NCBI GenBank assembly: GCA_001567485.1
Contig: JZRA01000098.1
Span: forward strand, 1 to 38,624
From: Chloroflexi bacterium OLB13
Lineage (GTDB): Bacteria; Chloroflexota; Anaerolineae; Aggregatilineales; Phototrophicaceae
Reading direction: 5' to 3'
Length of the DNA: 38,624 nt
Shown: positions 15,182-23,733 of the stretch, piece by piece
Layout of the letters: the number at the start of each line of letters is the position of its first letter
Position numbering within the stretch: position 1 is the first letter of the stretch
Notes under the pieces: model-generated
Databases searched by the model: none
What the model saw: only the letters and a program-made list of their open reading frames with translations
Told to the model about the DNA's origin: nothing
Translations under genes and position numbers: made by a program

Positions 15182-16084
15182 TCAGCGCGGATCGCTGCCC
15201 TCCAAGAGGTGTGCGTAGCTTTCGGGATACCGTGTGAGGACATCGCGGAAGCTGAGCGGCGCGTGACCGGTGATACGGCGCACGTCGTCGCTGATGAGGC
15301 TGAGTTCCCCGGCTTTGGCTGCTGTGTAGGTGCTGATCCAGCTCTCCACGATCTCTGGCGGAGCGCCGTAGATCGCCCGCGACTGCCGCGCTTCGTCCAT
15401 TGTCTCCTCGTGATAACGGCACGGGCGCGCGCTGACGTCGCTCAGGATCGCCGCGATCTCCGTGAAGGACAGCGCCTCAGGGCCGGTATTGTTGATGATC
15501 TGGCCGGTGTACGACGCATCGGTGAGGACGGCCGCCGCGACATCGGCGATGTCGTCGCGCGAGACGAGCGAGATACGCCCATCGCCCGCCGGCCCGCGCA
15601 CGACTCCGTCCTTGCCGAAGAATCCCGGCGTCCCGTCGGCATACAGGCTGGAGCGCAGAAACACGAAGTCGAGGCCGGTCGCGCGGATGGCTTGTTCGGT
15701 GTAGAAGTGATCGCGGGCGAGGATGAATGTCGCGTCCGGCGCGGCGTTGAGAAACGACAGATACGCGATGCGCTTCACCCCGGCTTCGACCGCCGCGGCG
15801 ACCGCCGACTTATGTACCTGCACGCGATCGCCGCCTTCGTGGGCAGAGACGAGCAGCATCGTCGAGACGCCGGCCAGCGCCGCGACCATAGCGGGGTGAT
15901 CGGTGTAGTCAGACGCGACGGCGACCGCCGCATCGGGCAGGTGTGGCGCGCGCGATTCGTCCCGCACGACCAGCCGCAGGGGATACCCTTGTTTGGCGAG
16001 CCGGCGGGCGACCCGTCCGCCCACCGCACCCGACGCGCCGGTGATGGCGATGACTCCGCGCTCGGCTTGTGTGGATGTCGTCAT
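15182..16084 (-). CDS. NmrA-like NAD(P)-binding protein (QorB-type)
   Basis: 300 residues of the atypical SDR family. The nucleotide site is IAITGASGAVGGRVARRLAK near the N-terminus, followed by LVVRDESRAPHLPDAAV, a strand LLVSAHEGGDRV and the central VKRIAYLSFLNAAPDATFIL. The later DFVFLRSSLYADG and DGRISLVSRDDIADVAAAVL are typical of NmrA/QorB-like quinone reductases, which lack the YxxxK catalytic motif. A redox-sensing or NADPH:quinone reductase role is plausible. The ATG has AGGAGAGGA 5 nt upstream. Downstream (14937-15181) are only repeats. Confidence 0.88.
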   Translation of the reverse strand: MTTSTQAERGVIAITGASGAVGGRVARRLAKQGYPLRLVVRDESRAPHLPDAAVAVASDYTDHPAMVAALAGVSTMLLVSAHEGGDRVQVHKSAVAAAVEAGVKRIAYLSFLNAAPDATFILARDHFYTEQAIRATGLDFVFLRSSLYADGTPGFFGKDGVVRGPAGDGRISLVSRDDIADVAAAVLTDASYTGQIINNTGPEALSFTEIAAILSDVSARPCRYHEETMDEARQSRAIYGAPPEIVESWISTYTAAKAGELSLISDDVRRITGHAPLSFRDVLTRYPESYAHLLEGSDPR

Positions 16085-16141
16085 AACGTCCTCTCCTTAA
16101 ACGGCGATACGATGATCTGCTTCGGGCGCTCGACCCCCCGT

Positions 16142-16867
16142 TCACGAGATCGTACGGCGTGAGCTGAGGATGCCGCGCTCGCCCGCCATGCGCGCCACCA
16201 CCCTTCGCCAGCTGACGCCTTCCGCCTCGGTGATCGCCTCACTGGCGTGCTGATAATCGTTCTTGCGCATAAACTCGCGCAGTTCGTCGCGCAGGCGTGT
16301 CCAGATATCGGTCTGGATCGCGATCAGCAGGCGCGACCGACTGGGGTCGGCTGTGTTTTGGAGCACTTGGATGAAGTGCGGCAGGCACAACCCGTCCGAC
16401 GCGCGAAACACGCCGGTCATACGCTCGTCGTCGGCGAAGTCGCTCAGGATTTTAACGAAGCGCGCTTCGGTCTCCGCTTGTGAGGCACAGGCGATGCACG
16501 GTTTGGTGGGCGTGAGCGCGTCGATGATAGCGCCGTTCGGGTTCTGCGGGAACAGACGGGTCATCAGCCGCGCCTGCGAGCCACCGCCCGGCGCTGTGCC
16601 TTGCAGGATCCGCAGCACGTCGTTGAGCGGGTGCTCGTACAGCACGGCGATTCCGAGCGCGTTGCCCATCTGTGTGAGCTGGTGGCCGTGTTCGCTGCAC
16701 AGGCCGCGGCTGTCACGGAAGGCGGCCTGTGTGCTGGTGTCGGTGGCGTATTCGTAGAGGATCGAGTCGAGCAGGCGGGTCGTCTCGGCTTGCAGCAGAT
16801 TGCAGACGGCGCATCCGGGTTTGGTGAACGTCTCGATCAGGTCGTAAAAACCGAAGGTCGTCTCCAC
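16142..16867 (-). CDS. Cys-pair protein resembling DUF6062
   Basis: 241 residues from a GTG at 16867, placed by the promoter just upstream. The open frame extends further but contains no family features there. Several Cys/His motifs are spaced along the protein: PGCAVCNLLQ, LCSEHGHQL, PCIACASQ and LCLPHF. The pairs CxxC followed by C..H suggest two zinc or metal-binding modules in a duplicated domain. The same layout occurs in DUF6062-like proteins of Chloroflexota; I recall no function. The remainder is helical and charged, and no signal peptide is visible. Confidence 0.75.
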   Translation of the reverse strand: METTFGFYDLIETFTKPGCAVCNLLQAETTRLLDSILYEYATDTSTQAAFRDSRGLCSEHGHQLTQMGNALGIAVLYEHPLNDVLRILQGTAPGGGSQARLMTRLFPQNPNGAIIDALTPTKPCIACASQAETEARFVKILSDFADDERMTGVFRASDGLCLPHFIQVLQNTADPSRSRLLIAIQTDIWTRLRDELREFMRKNDYQHASEAITEAEGVSWRRVVARMAGERGILSSRRTIS

Positions 16868-16907
16868 GCTGGCAGCTTGCCTCTCAGGGTGCGGGATATC
16901 GGGCAAG

Positions 16908-16936
16908 ACTATAACGCAGCGCGAAGCGGCTGTCTC
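16908..16936 (-). promoter_or_regulatory. Promoter of the Cys-pair protein gene
   Basis: GAGACA (16931-16936) and TATAGT (16908-16913) on the minus strand, exactly 17 nt apart. A start near 16901 gives a 34-nt leader to the GTG at 16867. It also indicates that this gene is separate from the ABC operon read in the same direction upstream. Confidence 0.5.
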
Positions 16937-16992
16937 AGTCCGCGCGGCCGAACGGACATGAGAACAGCGCGCGAATCTGTTCAGGGACGTTG

Positions 16993-17769
16993 TTACTGCG
17001 CCGGCGGCGCGTCCGGAATGCTGTCCAAATGCCCCATGATGACCTGCTCGACGGCCTCGATGGTCGTCTGGCGCGGGTCGATGTCGTCGGCGATCTTCTT
17101 GCCGCGCCGCATCACGACGATCCGGTCGACCACCTGAAACACATGGTGGATGTTGTGCGCGATGAAAATGCACGAATGACCGGAGTCGCGGGCGTTGCGG
17201 ACGAATCGGAGCACGCTCTGGGTCTCCTCGACGCCGAGGTTGTTGGTCGGCTCATCGAGGATGATCAGTTCGCTGTCGAAATGCATGGCGCGGGCGATGG
17301 CGACCGCCTGCCGTTCACCACCGGACAGTGAGCTGATCGGCGTGGTGGGCGGGATATCCTTCTGGATGCCGGCCTTCTTGAGCAGACCCGCCGCTACTTC
17401 GTTCATTGCCTGTTGATCCATGCGGTTGAGCAGGCGCGGGCCTTTGGTCGGCTCGCGGCCGAGGAATAGGTTGCGCGCGATTGACAGCTGGGTGACGAGC
17501 GCCGAGTCCTGATAGATCGTCTCGATGCCGAGCTTGATCGCGTCGGTCGTGCTGCGCACGGAAACCGGCCTACCGTGCATGTAGATCGTGCCGCTGTCGG
17601 CGATCAGCGCGCCGGACAGGATTTTGATGAGGGTCGACTTACCAGCGCCGTTGTCGCCCAGCAGGCCGACGATTTCGTTTTTACGCACGGTGAAGGTCAC
17701 GTCGTTCAGCGCCTGCACGCGGCCGAAGAACTTGGAGATATGTTCCATGCGTACGAGTTCTTCGTTCAT
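16993..17769 (-). CDS. Sugar ABC transporter ATP-binding protein (single domain)
   Basis: 258 residues. Walker A GDNGAGKSTLIKILSG, the Q-loop region (ETIYQDSALV), the ABC signature LSGGERQAVAIARAM, Walker B LIILDEPTNNLGV and the H-loop FIAHNIHHVFQV are all intact. The Asp-Asn tail after the signature (DEPTNNLG) and overall likeness to the first half of RbsA/XylG place it in the CUT2 sugar-importer class, of which one branch (FrcA-like) has a single ATPase domain. It powers the adjacent permease. It follows the permease gene by one base; the operon order is binding protein, permease, ATPase. Confidence 0.95.
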   Translation of the reverse strand: MNEELVRMEHISKFFGRVQALNDVTFTVRKNEIVGLLGDNGAGKSTLIKILSGALIADSGTIYMHGRPVSVRSTTDAIKLGIETIYQDSALVTQLSIARNLFLGREPTKGPRLLNRMDQQAMNEVAAGLLKKAGIQKDIPPTTPISSLSGGERQAVAIARAMHFDSELIILDEPTNNLGVEETQSVLRFVRNARDSGHSCIFIAHNIHHVFQVVDRIVVMRRGKKIADDIDPRQTTIEAVEQVIMGHLDSIPDAPPAQ

Positions 17770-17770
17770 C

Positions 17771-18805
17771 TTAGACCCCCGCGTTGTGACGGCGTTCCAG
17801 CCACGAATGCAGCGCCATCATGCCGAGGATGATCGCGCCGATGAAGATGTTGTAGGCCAACCCCGGCACGCCGATCAGCACGATGCCGTTGCGCATGAAG
17901 CGCAGGATCAGCACGCCGAGGACGGTGCCGATGATCGTGCCGCGCCCGCCCGTGAGCGCCGTGCCGCCGATGACGACCATGGCGATCACCTCAAGCTCGT
18001 AACCGGTGCCGCTGTTGGGGTTAGCCGCCGAGACGCGGATCGAGCTGACGATGCCGGCAAAGGCGGACATGACAGCGGTCATGATGAACAGGATGATCTT
18101 GGTGCGCCCGACCTTGACACCGCGCGCCTGCGCCGACTGCGCGTTGCCGCCTGACGCCAGAATCCAGTTGCCGAACTTAGTCTGGGTCAGCATATAAGCG
18201 AGGACGATCACGAAGGCGATAAACCAGATCACCGAGGCGTAGATCTTGATGCTGCCGATGGTGAACTCGCCGACGATCAGGTTCGCGATCCACGAGCCTT
18301 CCGCGCTCCATGTGCGCTGTGGGAAGCCATCGGTGATGTACAGCGCCGTGCCGCGCACGACCAGCAGCATGCCGAGCGTGACGAGGAACGACGGGATCTT
18401 TAACCGCGTGACGAAGATGCCGTTGACATAGCCGATCACGACGGCGATAGCGATGGCGACGAAGAAGCCGACCTCCAGTGACGCGGTTCCGGTGTTGAGG
18501 ATCGTCCACATGACGACCGGCGCGAAGCCGAACACCGAGCCGACCGACAGATCGAACTCGCCGGAGGTCATCAGCATCGTCATGCCGAGCGCGATCATGC
18601 CCAGTTCCGGCGTGAACGCCAGCAGGTTGCTGATGTTCGTGGACGAAAGAAACGCGCCGGAGCGCAAGGTGAACACGATGATCTCGAGGATCAGCAGCAC
18701 GAACGGGCCAAACTCGGGCCGGCTGATGAACGTCTGCATGAATTGGCCGACCGGTGAGGCCGCCGGCCCGGTAAAGAATCTTCGGAACGGAGATGAGGAG
18801 TGCAT
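17771..18805 (-). CDS. Sugar ABC transporter permease (RbsC/FrcC type)
   Basis: 344 residues with about nine or ten hydrophobic segments. Family motifs are visible: LGMTMLMTSGEFDLSVGSVF (the G.DLS.G block), VIGYVNGIFVTRLKIPSFLV, and the coupling-helix region VVIGGTALTGGRGTIIGTVL (GG.S..GG.GT.. block). It forms the membrane channel for a monosaccharide importer with the neighbouring ATPase and binding protein. An extended N-terminus (HSSSPFRRFFTGPAASPVG) precedes the first helix. A hairpin lies between it and the binding-protein gene. Confidence 0.95.
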   Translation of the reverse strand: MHSSSPFRRFFTGPAASPVGQFMQTFISRPEFGPFVLLILEIIVFTLRSGAFLSSTNISNLLAFTPELGMIALGMTMLMTSGEFDLSVGSVFGFAPVVMWTILNTGTASLEVGFFVAIAIAVVIGYVNGIFVTRLKIPSFLVTLGMLLVVRGTALYITDGFPQRTWSAEGSWIANLIVGEFTIGSIKIYASVIWFIAFVIVLAYMLTQTKFGNWILASGGNAQSAQARGVKVGRTKIILFIMTAVMSAFAGIVSSIRVSAANPNSGTGYELEVIAMVVIGGTALTGGRGTIIGTVLGVLILRFMRNGIVLIGVPGLAYNIFIGAIILGMMALHSWLERRHNAGV

Positions 18806-18849
18806 GTAATAAACCCTTGTAAACGGCGCTGCGCCAGATCATACCGCAC

Positions 18850-18873
18850 GGGGTGGCCGAACTCGGCCACCCC
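18850..18873 (-). terminator. Intercistronic hairpin between binding-protein and permease genes
   Basis: GGGGTGGCCGA and TCGGCCACCCC (11 bp, 2-nt turn) form a very stable stem in the 120-nt gap. No T tract follows on the minus strand, so it is better read as an mRNA-stabilising or partially attenuating element. Such hairpins commonly let the binding protein be made in excess over the membrane parts. Confidence 0.55.
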
Positions 18874-18925
18874 TGCGTTGCATCTTCTCGCGTGAAACAG
18901 CCGGCAGCGCGACCGTATTCAAACG

Positions 18926-19876
18926 CTAGTTGCCGGTCATGATGTCGAGGTAGACCTGCGCGGTGTCCGCCCCGTAGAGCGTGCCGACGATGATGTCGAA
19001 GCCGGGCGGGATGCCCACGGCGGCCATCATCGCCATCGACAGGCCCATATAGCTGGTGGCCTGCGGATCCTGCCACATGGCGGCGTTGACGTAGCCATCG
19101 AGGACTTCTTGCGCGGTCTCGGGCGAGTTGCCCCAGCCGACGACCGGGATATCACCAGCCGCTACGCCGACCTGATCGAACACGCGCGCAATGCTGCCGG
19201 TCACCAAGTCGCCGAGGCCGATGATCGCGTCGATGCGGTCACGGTTGGCGGTCAGGTAGTCGGACATGCGGGTGATGATCTCCGCCTGATCGAGCGTCGC
19301 CTCGGTGATTTCGTAGGTGATGCCGAGCGGATCGAACACGCTGGCGATGCCTTCGGTCTCCAACACCTGATAGGTCGCGCCCGGAACCTCCACCGGCATC
19401 CAGACGAACGAGCCTTCGGAGACGTAGCCGTTGTCGACCAGATACTGCGCCCAACGCCGACCAATGACGACGTTGTCGCCGCCGACGTATGCGTCACGGC
19501 CGCTGGTCTTGTCCTCGGTGTTGATGATGATGACCGGGATGCCCGCCGCATGCGCTTCCGCGATGACCTCGGTCAAGCTGCCGGGATCCGGGGTGCTGGT
19601 GACGATACCGGCCGCGCCGGCGGCGATAGCCGCGCGGATCGCTTCCTGATGCGAGGGGACGTCACCGCTGTGGAACGAGGTGCGGACTTCGTGGCCGGTG
19701 TCTTCAGACCACTGAACCGCGCCTTCGAGGAAGTACGTCCATACCGGGTCGGTCGGCGCGCCGTGCGATACCCAGTAGAACACCATGTCGTCCTGCGCCG
19801 ACCCGGCCATCGGGATGGCGAAGACGAAAAGAAGGATCAGAAACAGTGAAATGGGACGGGCGAAACGTCTGAACAT
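18926..19876 (-). CDS. Sugar ABC transporter substrate-binding protein
   Basis: 316 residues. A cleavable signal peptide (FLILLFVFAIPMAGSAQ) exports it; there is no lipobox cysteine. The mature part is a Peripla_BP_4-type fold: VFYWVSHGAPTDPVWTYFLE, the hinge-region strand AGIVTSTPDP, AAGIPVIIINTEDKT, YVGGDNVVIGRRWAQYL and DIPVVGWGNSPETAQ. These blocks are typical of ribose/galactose/xylose-class binding proteins. The exact sugar is not readable. GGGAG precedes the ATG by 8 nt, and a near-consensus promoter lies about 113 nt upstream. Confidence 0.93.
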   Translation of the reverse strand: MFRRFARPISLFLILLFVFAIPMAGSAQDDMVFYWVSHGAPTDPVWTYFLEGAVQWSEDTGHEVRTSFHSGDVPSHQEAIRAAIAAGAAGIVTSTPDPGSLTEVIAEAHAAGIPVIIINTEDKTSGRDAYVGGDNVVIGRRWAQYLVDNGYVSEGSFVWMPVEVPGATYQVLETEGIASVFDPLGITYEITEATLDQAEIITRMSDYLTANRDRIDAIIGLGDLVTGSIARVFDQVGVAAGDIPVVGWGNSPETAQEVLDGYVNAAMWQDPQATSYMGLSMAMMAAVGIPPGFDIIVGTLYGADTAQVYLDIMTGN

Positions 19877-19995
19877 CTGGATTCTCCCTTATCCTTGCGT
19901 GAAGAAAGCGGTTCTAGGTTGGTGCATGGCTGCGGAGCTGCGATGGTTTCTACGGGGTGTCCTCCTTGCCGTGGTGCAAATGTACGGACAATTAA

Positions 19996-20024
19996 ATTCT
20001 AGCCCCACGCATGAGGGGTGTCAA
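19996..20024 (-). promoter_or_regulatory. Promoter of the sugar ABC operon
   Basis: A perfect TTGACA (20019-20024) and TAGAAT (19996-20001) with a 17-nt spacer on the minus strand. The start near 19989 leaves a leader of about 113 nt. The spacer itself contains CCCC...GGGG arms, which could be an operator. Confidence 0.8.
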
Positions 20025-20097
20025 ATACGCGTGGATCGTGAGGGGATTTCAGCGGGGGCGCGGATGTCCCGACACTTTACCGCGAGCCGACCGCCGC

Positions 20098-20126
20098 TTG
20101 AACAATCGCCCCGTCACGCGTACCCT
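20098..20126 (+). promoter_or_regulatory. Weak promoter candidate for the histidine kinase gene
   Basis: TTGAAC (20098-20103) and TACCCT (20121-20126) with a 17-nt spacer. The match is poor in the -10 box. If real it places the start near 20133 and supports the ATG at 20158. Confidence 0.3.
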
Positions 20127-20157
20127 CATGGCGTGTGACAGCGAAGGGCGGCCGGGA

Positions 20158-21603
20158 ATGACAGGGCAAGCGAAAGCCAGCGTCGCTCAGCGGGTCTGGG
20201 ATGTGGTCGGCGCGGTCAGCATCCGCGTGAAGGTGCTGGGCATCGTCCTCGGCGTGATCCTCGTGCTGGGCGTGTTCGTCATCGTGCAGATGCGCTATGT
20301 CTTGGACGGCGCGCTGACCGGCGGGCTGGAAGAACAGGGGATCGCGCTCGCCAACAGCATCGCGCGGGACGCCGGCGCGCTGCTGACTGCCGACGATCTG
20401 ACGGCGCTGCGGATGCTGCTTGCCGAACGGCGCGCCCACTACTCGTCCGAGAGCCATAACACGCTGGTGGATTACCTTATCGTGCAGTCTGCGGACGGCA
20501 GCGAGATCGTGCGCGACGGGCGCGCCGCATCGTCCGCCGGCGCGATCCCCCGTGACCACGGCGGTTTTCACGGTGTATACGCCGTCAACGGCGGGCGGAC
20601 GATCGAGATTCGGAGCGTCATCGCGCAGAACGGCGGCCTGCTGCGCCTCGGCCTCTCGCGCGACATCATCATGCAGACGGTCGATCGCGTCACGGTGCAG
20701 CTCTTGGCGATCACGGCTGTCATGGTCGCGGTGGGTTTCGCCGCCGCTTTCTTCCTGACGTGGATTCTCACCCGTCCGGTGCTTGAGCTGGTCAGCGCGA
20801 CGCACGCCGTCGCCAAAGGGGACTTCAGCCCGCGCGTCGAACGGTGGGCCGACGACGAGATCGGCGAACTGGCCTCGGCGTTCAACCACATGACCGAGTC
20901 GCTGGCGCAGGCCGAGCGTGAACGGATCGACCGCGACCGCCTGCGCGAGCAGTACATCAGCGGCGTGATCGGCGCGCAGGAGAACGAACGCCAGCGCATC
21001 GCTCGTGAATTGCACGACAGCACCAGCCAATCGCTGACCCTGCTGCTGGTCGGCTTGCAGAACGTCAAGCAGACCGACGACCTTGTGAGCGTGCGCACGC
21101 AGGTGGACGATCTGCGCGGCGTGATCGCCAACACGCTCGACGAAATCCGCGACATCTCGTGGCGGCTTCGCCCGCGCGCGCTGGACGACCTCGGCCTTGC
21201 CAGCGCGATCCGCAATTACGTGCAGGACTATCAGCGCCGCCATGGCATCCCGGTCGAGGCGGTCATCAGCGGGTTAGAGGGCCGCCTCGCCCTTGAGCAG
21301 GAGACGGCGGTCTACCGGATCGTGCAAGAGGGGCTGACCAACATCGCGCGTTATGCGCAGGCCAACGCTGTCAGCTTGATCGTGACGCGCAAAGCGGGAC
21401 GGCTCAAGATCATCATCGAGGACGACGGAGTCGGCTTCGACCCGGACGAGGTCGCCCGTCGGCGCGTCAGCCTCGGCCTGCACGGGATTCGTGAACGGGC
21501 GGCGCTGTTCGGCGGCACGCTGACCATCGAGTCCACGCCGGGTCAGGGAGCCAGTTTATTCATCGAGATGCCGGTTACCGAGGCGGCGGAGGAACACGCG
21601 TAA
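20158..21603 (+). CDS. NarX/LiaS-type sensor histidine kinase
   Basis: 481 residues from the ATG at 20158; an earlier ATG at 20128 would add ten residues. A first membrane helix (IVLGVILVLGVFVIVQM), an extracytoplasmic sensor region of about 150 residues, a second helix (AITAVMVAVGFAAAFFLTWI) and a HAMP domain (PVLELVSATHAVAKGDFS) precede the HisKA_3 domain, whose H-box is RQRIARELHDSTSQSL. The HATPase_c domain ends the protein (IIEDDGVGFDP, LGLHGIRERAALFGG). The enzyme autophosphorylates and passes phosphate to the adjacent regulator. The signal sensed is unknown. The stop TAA overlaps the next ATG by one base. Confidence 0.95.
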   Translation: MTGQAKASVAQRVWDVVGAVSIRVKVLGIVLGVILVLGVFVIVQMRYVLDGALTGGLEEQGIALANSIARDAGALLTADDLTALRMLLAERRAHYSSESHNTLVDYLIVQSADGSEIVRDGRAASSAGAIPRDHGGFHGVYAVNGGRTIEIRSVIAQNGGLLRLGLSRDIIMQTVDRVTVQLLAITAVMVAVGFAAAFFLTWILTRPVLELVSATHAVAKGDFSPRVERWADDEIGELASAFNHMTESLAQAERERIDRDRLREQYISGVIGAQENERQRIARELHDSTSQSLTLLLVGLQNVKQTDDLVSVRTQVDDLRGVIANTLDEIRDISWRLRPRALDDLGLASAIRNYVQDYQRRHGIPVEAVISGLEGRLALEQETAVYRIVQEGLTNIARYAQANAVSLIVTRKAGRLKIIIEDDGVGFDPDEVARRRVSLGLHGIRERAALFGGTLTIESTPGQGASLFIEMPVTEAAEEHA

Positions 21604-22253
21604 TGGCGGAGAGTGTGCGCATCGTGCTGGCGGACGATCACGCGATCTTGCGGTCGGGCCTGAACCTGCTGGTGAGCAAACAGCCCGGATGGGAGGTTGT
21701 GGGCGAGGCCAGCACGGGGCAAGAGGCGCTCGAACAAGTCGGACGGCACATGCCGGACGTGCTGCTGCTCGACCTGAACATGCCGCACGGCAGCGGGTTG
21801 GAGGTCATCCCGGCGATCATGGAGCGCTCGCCGCACACGCGCATCATCGTGCTGACCATGCACGACGACAGCAGTTATTTCCAACAGGCGATGCAGGCCG
21901 GGGTTGCCGGCTACGTGCTGAAAAAGGCCGTCGACACCGAGCTAATCATGGCGATTCAGGCGGTGCTGCGCGGCGAAATCTACGTGCATCCCGCCATGAC
22001 GCAGTACCTGCTGCGCCCGCCGTCCTCCGCCGTTCGGCCGGATGACGCCGACCCGTGGCGCGAGCTGTCGGAGCGCGAGTTCGACGTGCTCAAGCGGGTG
22101 GCGCTCGGCTACACCAACGCCGAGATCGGCGACGAGCTGTATCTGAGCACCAAGACGGTCGAGACCTACCGCGCGCGCGGCATGGAAAAGCTCGGCCTGC
22201 AAACACGCGCTCAGCTCGTCCGCTCGGCGATGGAGCACAAGCATCTCGAATAG
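21603..22253 (+). CDS. NarL/FixJ-type response regulator
   Basis: 216 residues. The receiver domain has the acidic pair LADDHAILRSGL, the phospho-acceptor in VLLLDLNMPHGSG and the conserved Lys after VAGYVLKKAV. The C-terminal LuxR-type DNA-binding domain opens with ELSEREFDVLKRVALGYTNA and contains LYLSTKTVETYRARGMEKLG. It is translationally coupled to the kinase gene (TAATG), so the two form one cognate pair. Its targets are not evident. The downstream DoxX gene could be one, but the 123-nt gap and the absence of a clear site leave this open. Confidence 0.96.
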   Translation: MAESVRIVLADDHAILRSGLNLLVSKQPGWEVVGEASTGQEALEQVGRHMPDVLLLDLNMPHGSGLEVIPAIMERSPHTRIIVLTMHDDSSYFQQAMQAGVAGYVLKKAVDTELIMAIQAVLRGEIYVHPAMTQYLLRPPSSAVRPDDADPWRELSEREFDVLKRVALGYTNAEIGDELYLSTKTVETYRARGMEKLGLQTRAQLVRSAMEHKHLE

Positions 22254-22376
22254 TGTCGGGTAAATCCTGACGCGCTCTGTCCAAACTTCAGGGTTTTGCC
22301 TGCTACCGGCTCTCCCCGGCCCGGCTTATGCTTGTGTCATTGAATGCAAGCAAGCTGAAATCGAGGAGAGCAAGCG

Positions 22377-22985
22377 ATGTTGAAGTTCCTGAAGGCCCAT
22401 CAGAACCATATCGTGGAAGATCCGCCGTTCGTGAAGTTCTTGTTCACCGATACGCGCATGTCGGTGCTGTGGCTGGCCGTCCGCGTGTGGCTGGGGATGC
22501 AGTGGATCAACTCGGCAGCGGGCAAGATCGGTGTTCCGGGCTGGACGGAGAACGGCACGGCGCTGCAAGGTTACTGGCAACATGCCGTAGCGATCCCGGA
22601 GACGGGCCGCCCCGCGATCACGTTCGACTGGTATCGCAGTTTCCTTCAGAGCCTGCTGGACGCCGAAGCCTACACATGGTTCGCCAAGCTGGTGGCGTAT
22701 GGCGAGCTGTTGATCGGCATCGCCCTGATCGTCGGCGCTTTTGTCGGGATCGCCGCGTTCTTCGGCGCCTTCATGAACATGAACTTCATGCTGGCCGGCT
22801 CGGCGAGCACCAACCCCGTGCTGTTCGTGGTTGCGCTCACCCTGATCTTCGCATGGAAGAACGCGGGTTACATCGGGGCGGACTTCTTCCTGCTCAAGTG
22901 GCTGGGCACCCCGTGGGGGCGCGGCCGGCGCAGCACTGTTGAAAAACCGCTGGGCGTGTCGTCCGCTGTCGCTGTAGGCGACTAG
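22377..22985 (+). CDS. DoxX family membrane protein
   Basis: 202 residues with four hydrophobic segments. Family features include the first helix WLAVRVWLGMQWINSAAGKI, then GELLIGIALIVGAFVGIAAF, FFGAFMNMNFMLAGSASTNP and LTLIFAWKNAGYIGADFF. DoxX-like proteins are small membrane proteins linked to quinone or thiosulfate chemistry and membrane-associated oxidoreductase complexes; the exact role of this one is open. The ATG has GAGGAGAG 6-9 nt upstream. A strong terminator follows. Confidence 0.92.
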   Translation: MLKFLKAHQNHIVEDPPFVKFLFTDTRMSVLWLAVRVWLGMQWINSAAGKIGVPGWTENGTALQGYWQHAVAIPETGRPAITFDWYRSFLQSLLDAEAYTWFAKLVAYGELLIGIALIVGAFVGIAAFFGAFMNMNFMLAGSASTNPVLFVVALTLIFAWKNAGYIGADFFLLKWLGTPWGRGRRSTVEKPLGVSSAVAVGD

Positions 22986-23009
22986 TACGCACGACCCCGG
23001 CGCATCACG

Positions 23010-23046
23010 AGAGAGCGTGGAACCCCCGTCCACGCTCTCTCTTTTT
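23010..23046 (+). terminator. Intrinsic terminator of the DoxX gene
   Basis: A perfect 12-bp stem (AGAGAGCGTGGA, 23010-23021, with its complement at 23029-23040), a 7-nt loop, and TTTTT just after. It isolates the DoxX gene from the sigma-factor operon. Confidence 0.92.
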
Positions 23047-23163
23047 GCGTCAACGCCAGACGCCGCCAACCCGGTTTATCATCGAAGATGCGACATTGGC
23101 GGCGGCCGCGCGGTTTATCTCTCAGACGCTCACCGCTGCATGGACGAATACTAGGACTGCCCG

Positions 23164-23733
23164 GTGGCGACAGAGCCGCTCATCCAACGCGCACAGCGCG
23201 GAGACCCGGACGCCGTTGCCGACCTCTACGAGATGTATGTCGAGCGGATCTTCCGGTATGTGTCGTACCGGGTCGAAAGCCGCGCCGATGCGGAGGATCT
23301 CACCGCGGACGTATTCGTGAAAATGGTCGAAGGACTGCCCGCCTATCGTCATTCCGGGGCGCCGTTTGAGGCATGGCTGTACCGGATCGCGTCGGCGCGC
23401 ATTATCGACGCCCGGCGGAAGTCGCGCCGCCGTCCGCAGGCCGAGCTGCAAGATGACCTCGCCGTTCCGGACGGCACGCCGCTTGAGGATGCGCTGGGCG
23501 AACGAGAGCGCCTTGCCGAACTGCGCGACGCGCTCGATCATTTGACCAGCGAGCAGCAGCTCCTGCTGGTGCTCCGGTTCGTAGAACGGAAGAGCCACGA
23601 GCAAGTGGCGGAGATCATGGGCAAGTCGCTATCGGCTGTCCGGTCGATCCAGCACCGCGCGCTGACGCAGCTGGCCGCGCTGCTGGGTGAGAGCAAAGGA
23701 CGGCATTATCTGCGGGGGGCGCCGGATGCGTGA
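23164..23733 (+). CDS. ECF-type RNA polymerase sigma factor
   Basis: 189 residues. Region 2 contains ADLYEMYVERIFRYVSYRVE and DAEDLTADVFVKMVEG; region 4 contains LTSEQQLLLVLRFVERKSHE and VAEIMGKSLSAVRSIQHRAL. The two-domain layout with no sigma 1 or 3 region marks the extracytoplasmic-function class. The GTG start has AGGA 7 nt upstream. The next gene, a membrane protein with a cytoplasmic N-terminus, overlaps the stop by eight bases and is probably its anti-sigma or partner protein. The target promoter motif is unknown. Confidence 0.95.
   Translation: MATEPLIQRAQRGDPDAVADLYEMYVERIFRYVSYRVESRADAEDLTADVFVKMVEGLPAYRHSGAPFEAWLYRIASARIIDARRKSRRRPQAELQDDLAVPDGTPLEDALGERERLAELRDALDHLTSEQQLLLVLRFVERKSHEQVAEIMGKSLSAVRSIQHRALTQLAALLGESKGRHYLRGAPDA

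Noticed and set aside
20077..21243. 388-codon antisense frame opposite the histidine kinase
   Set aside because: Same GC-driven artefact; the kinase has all expected motifs.
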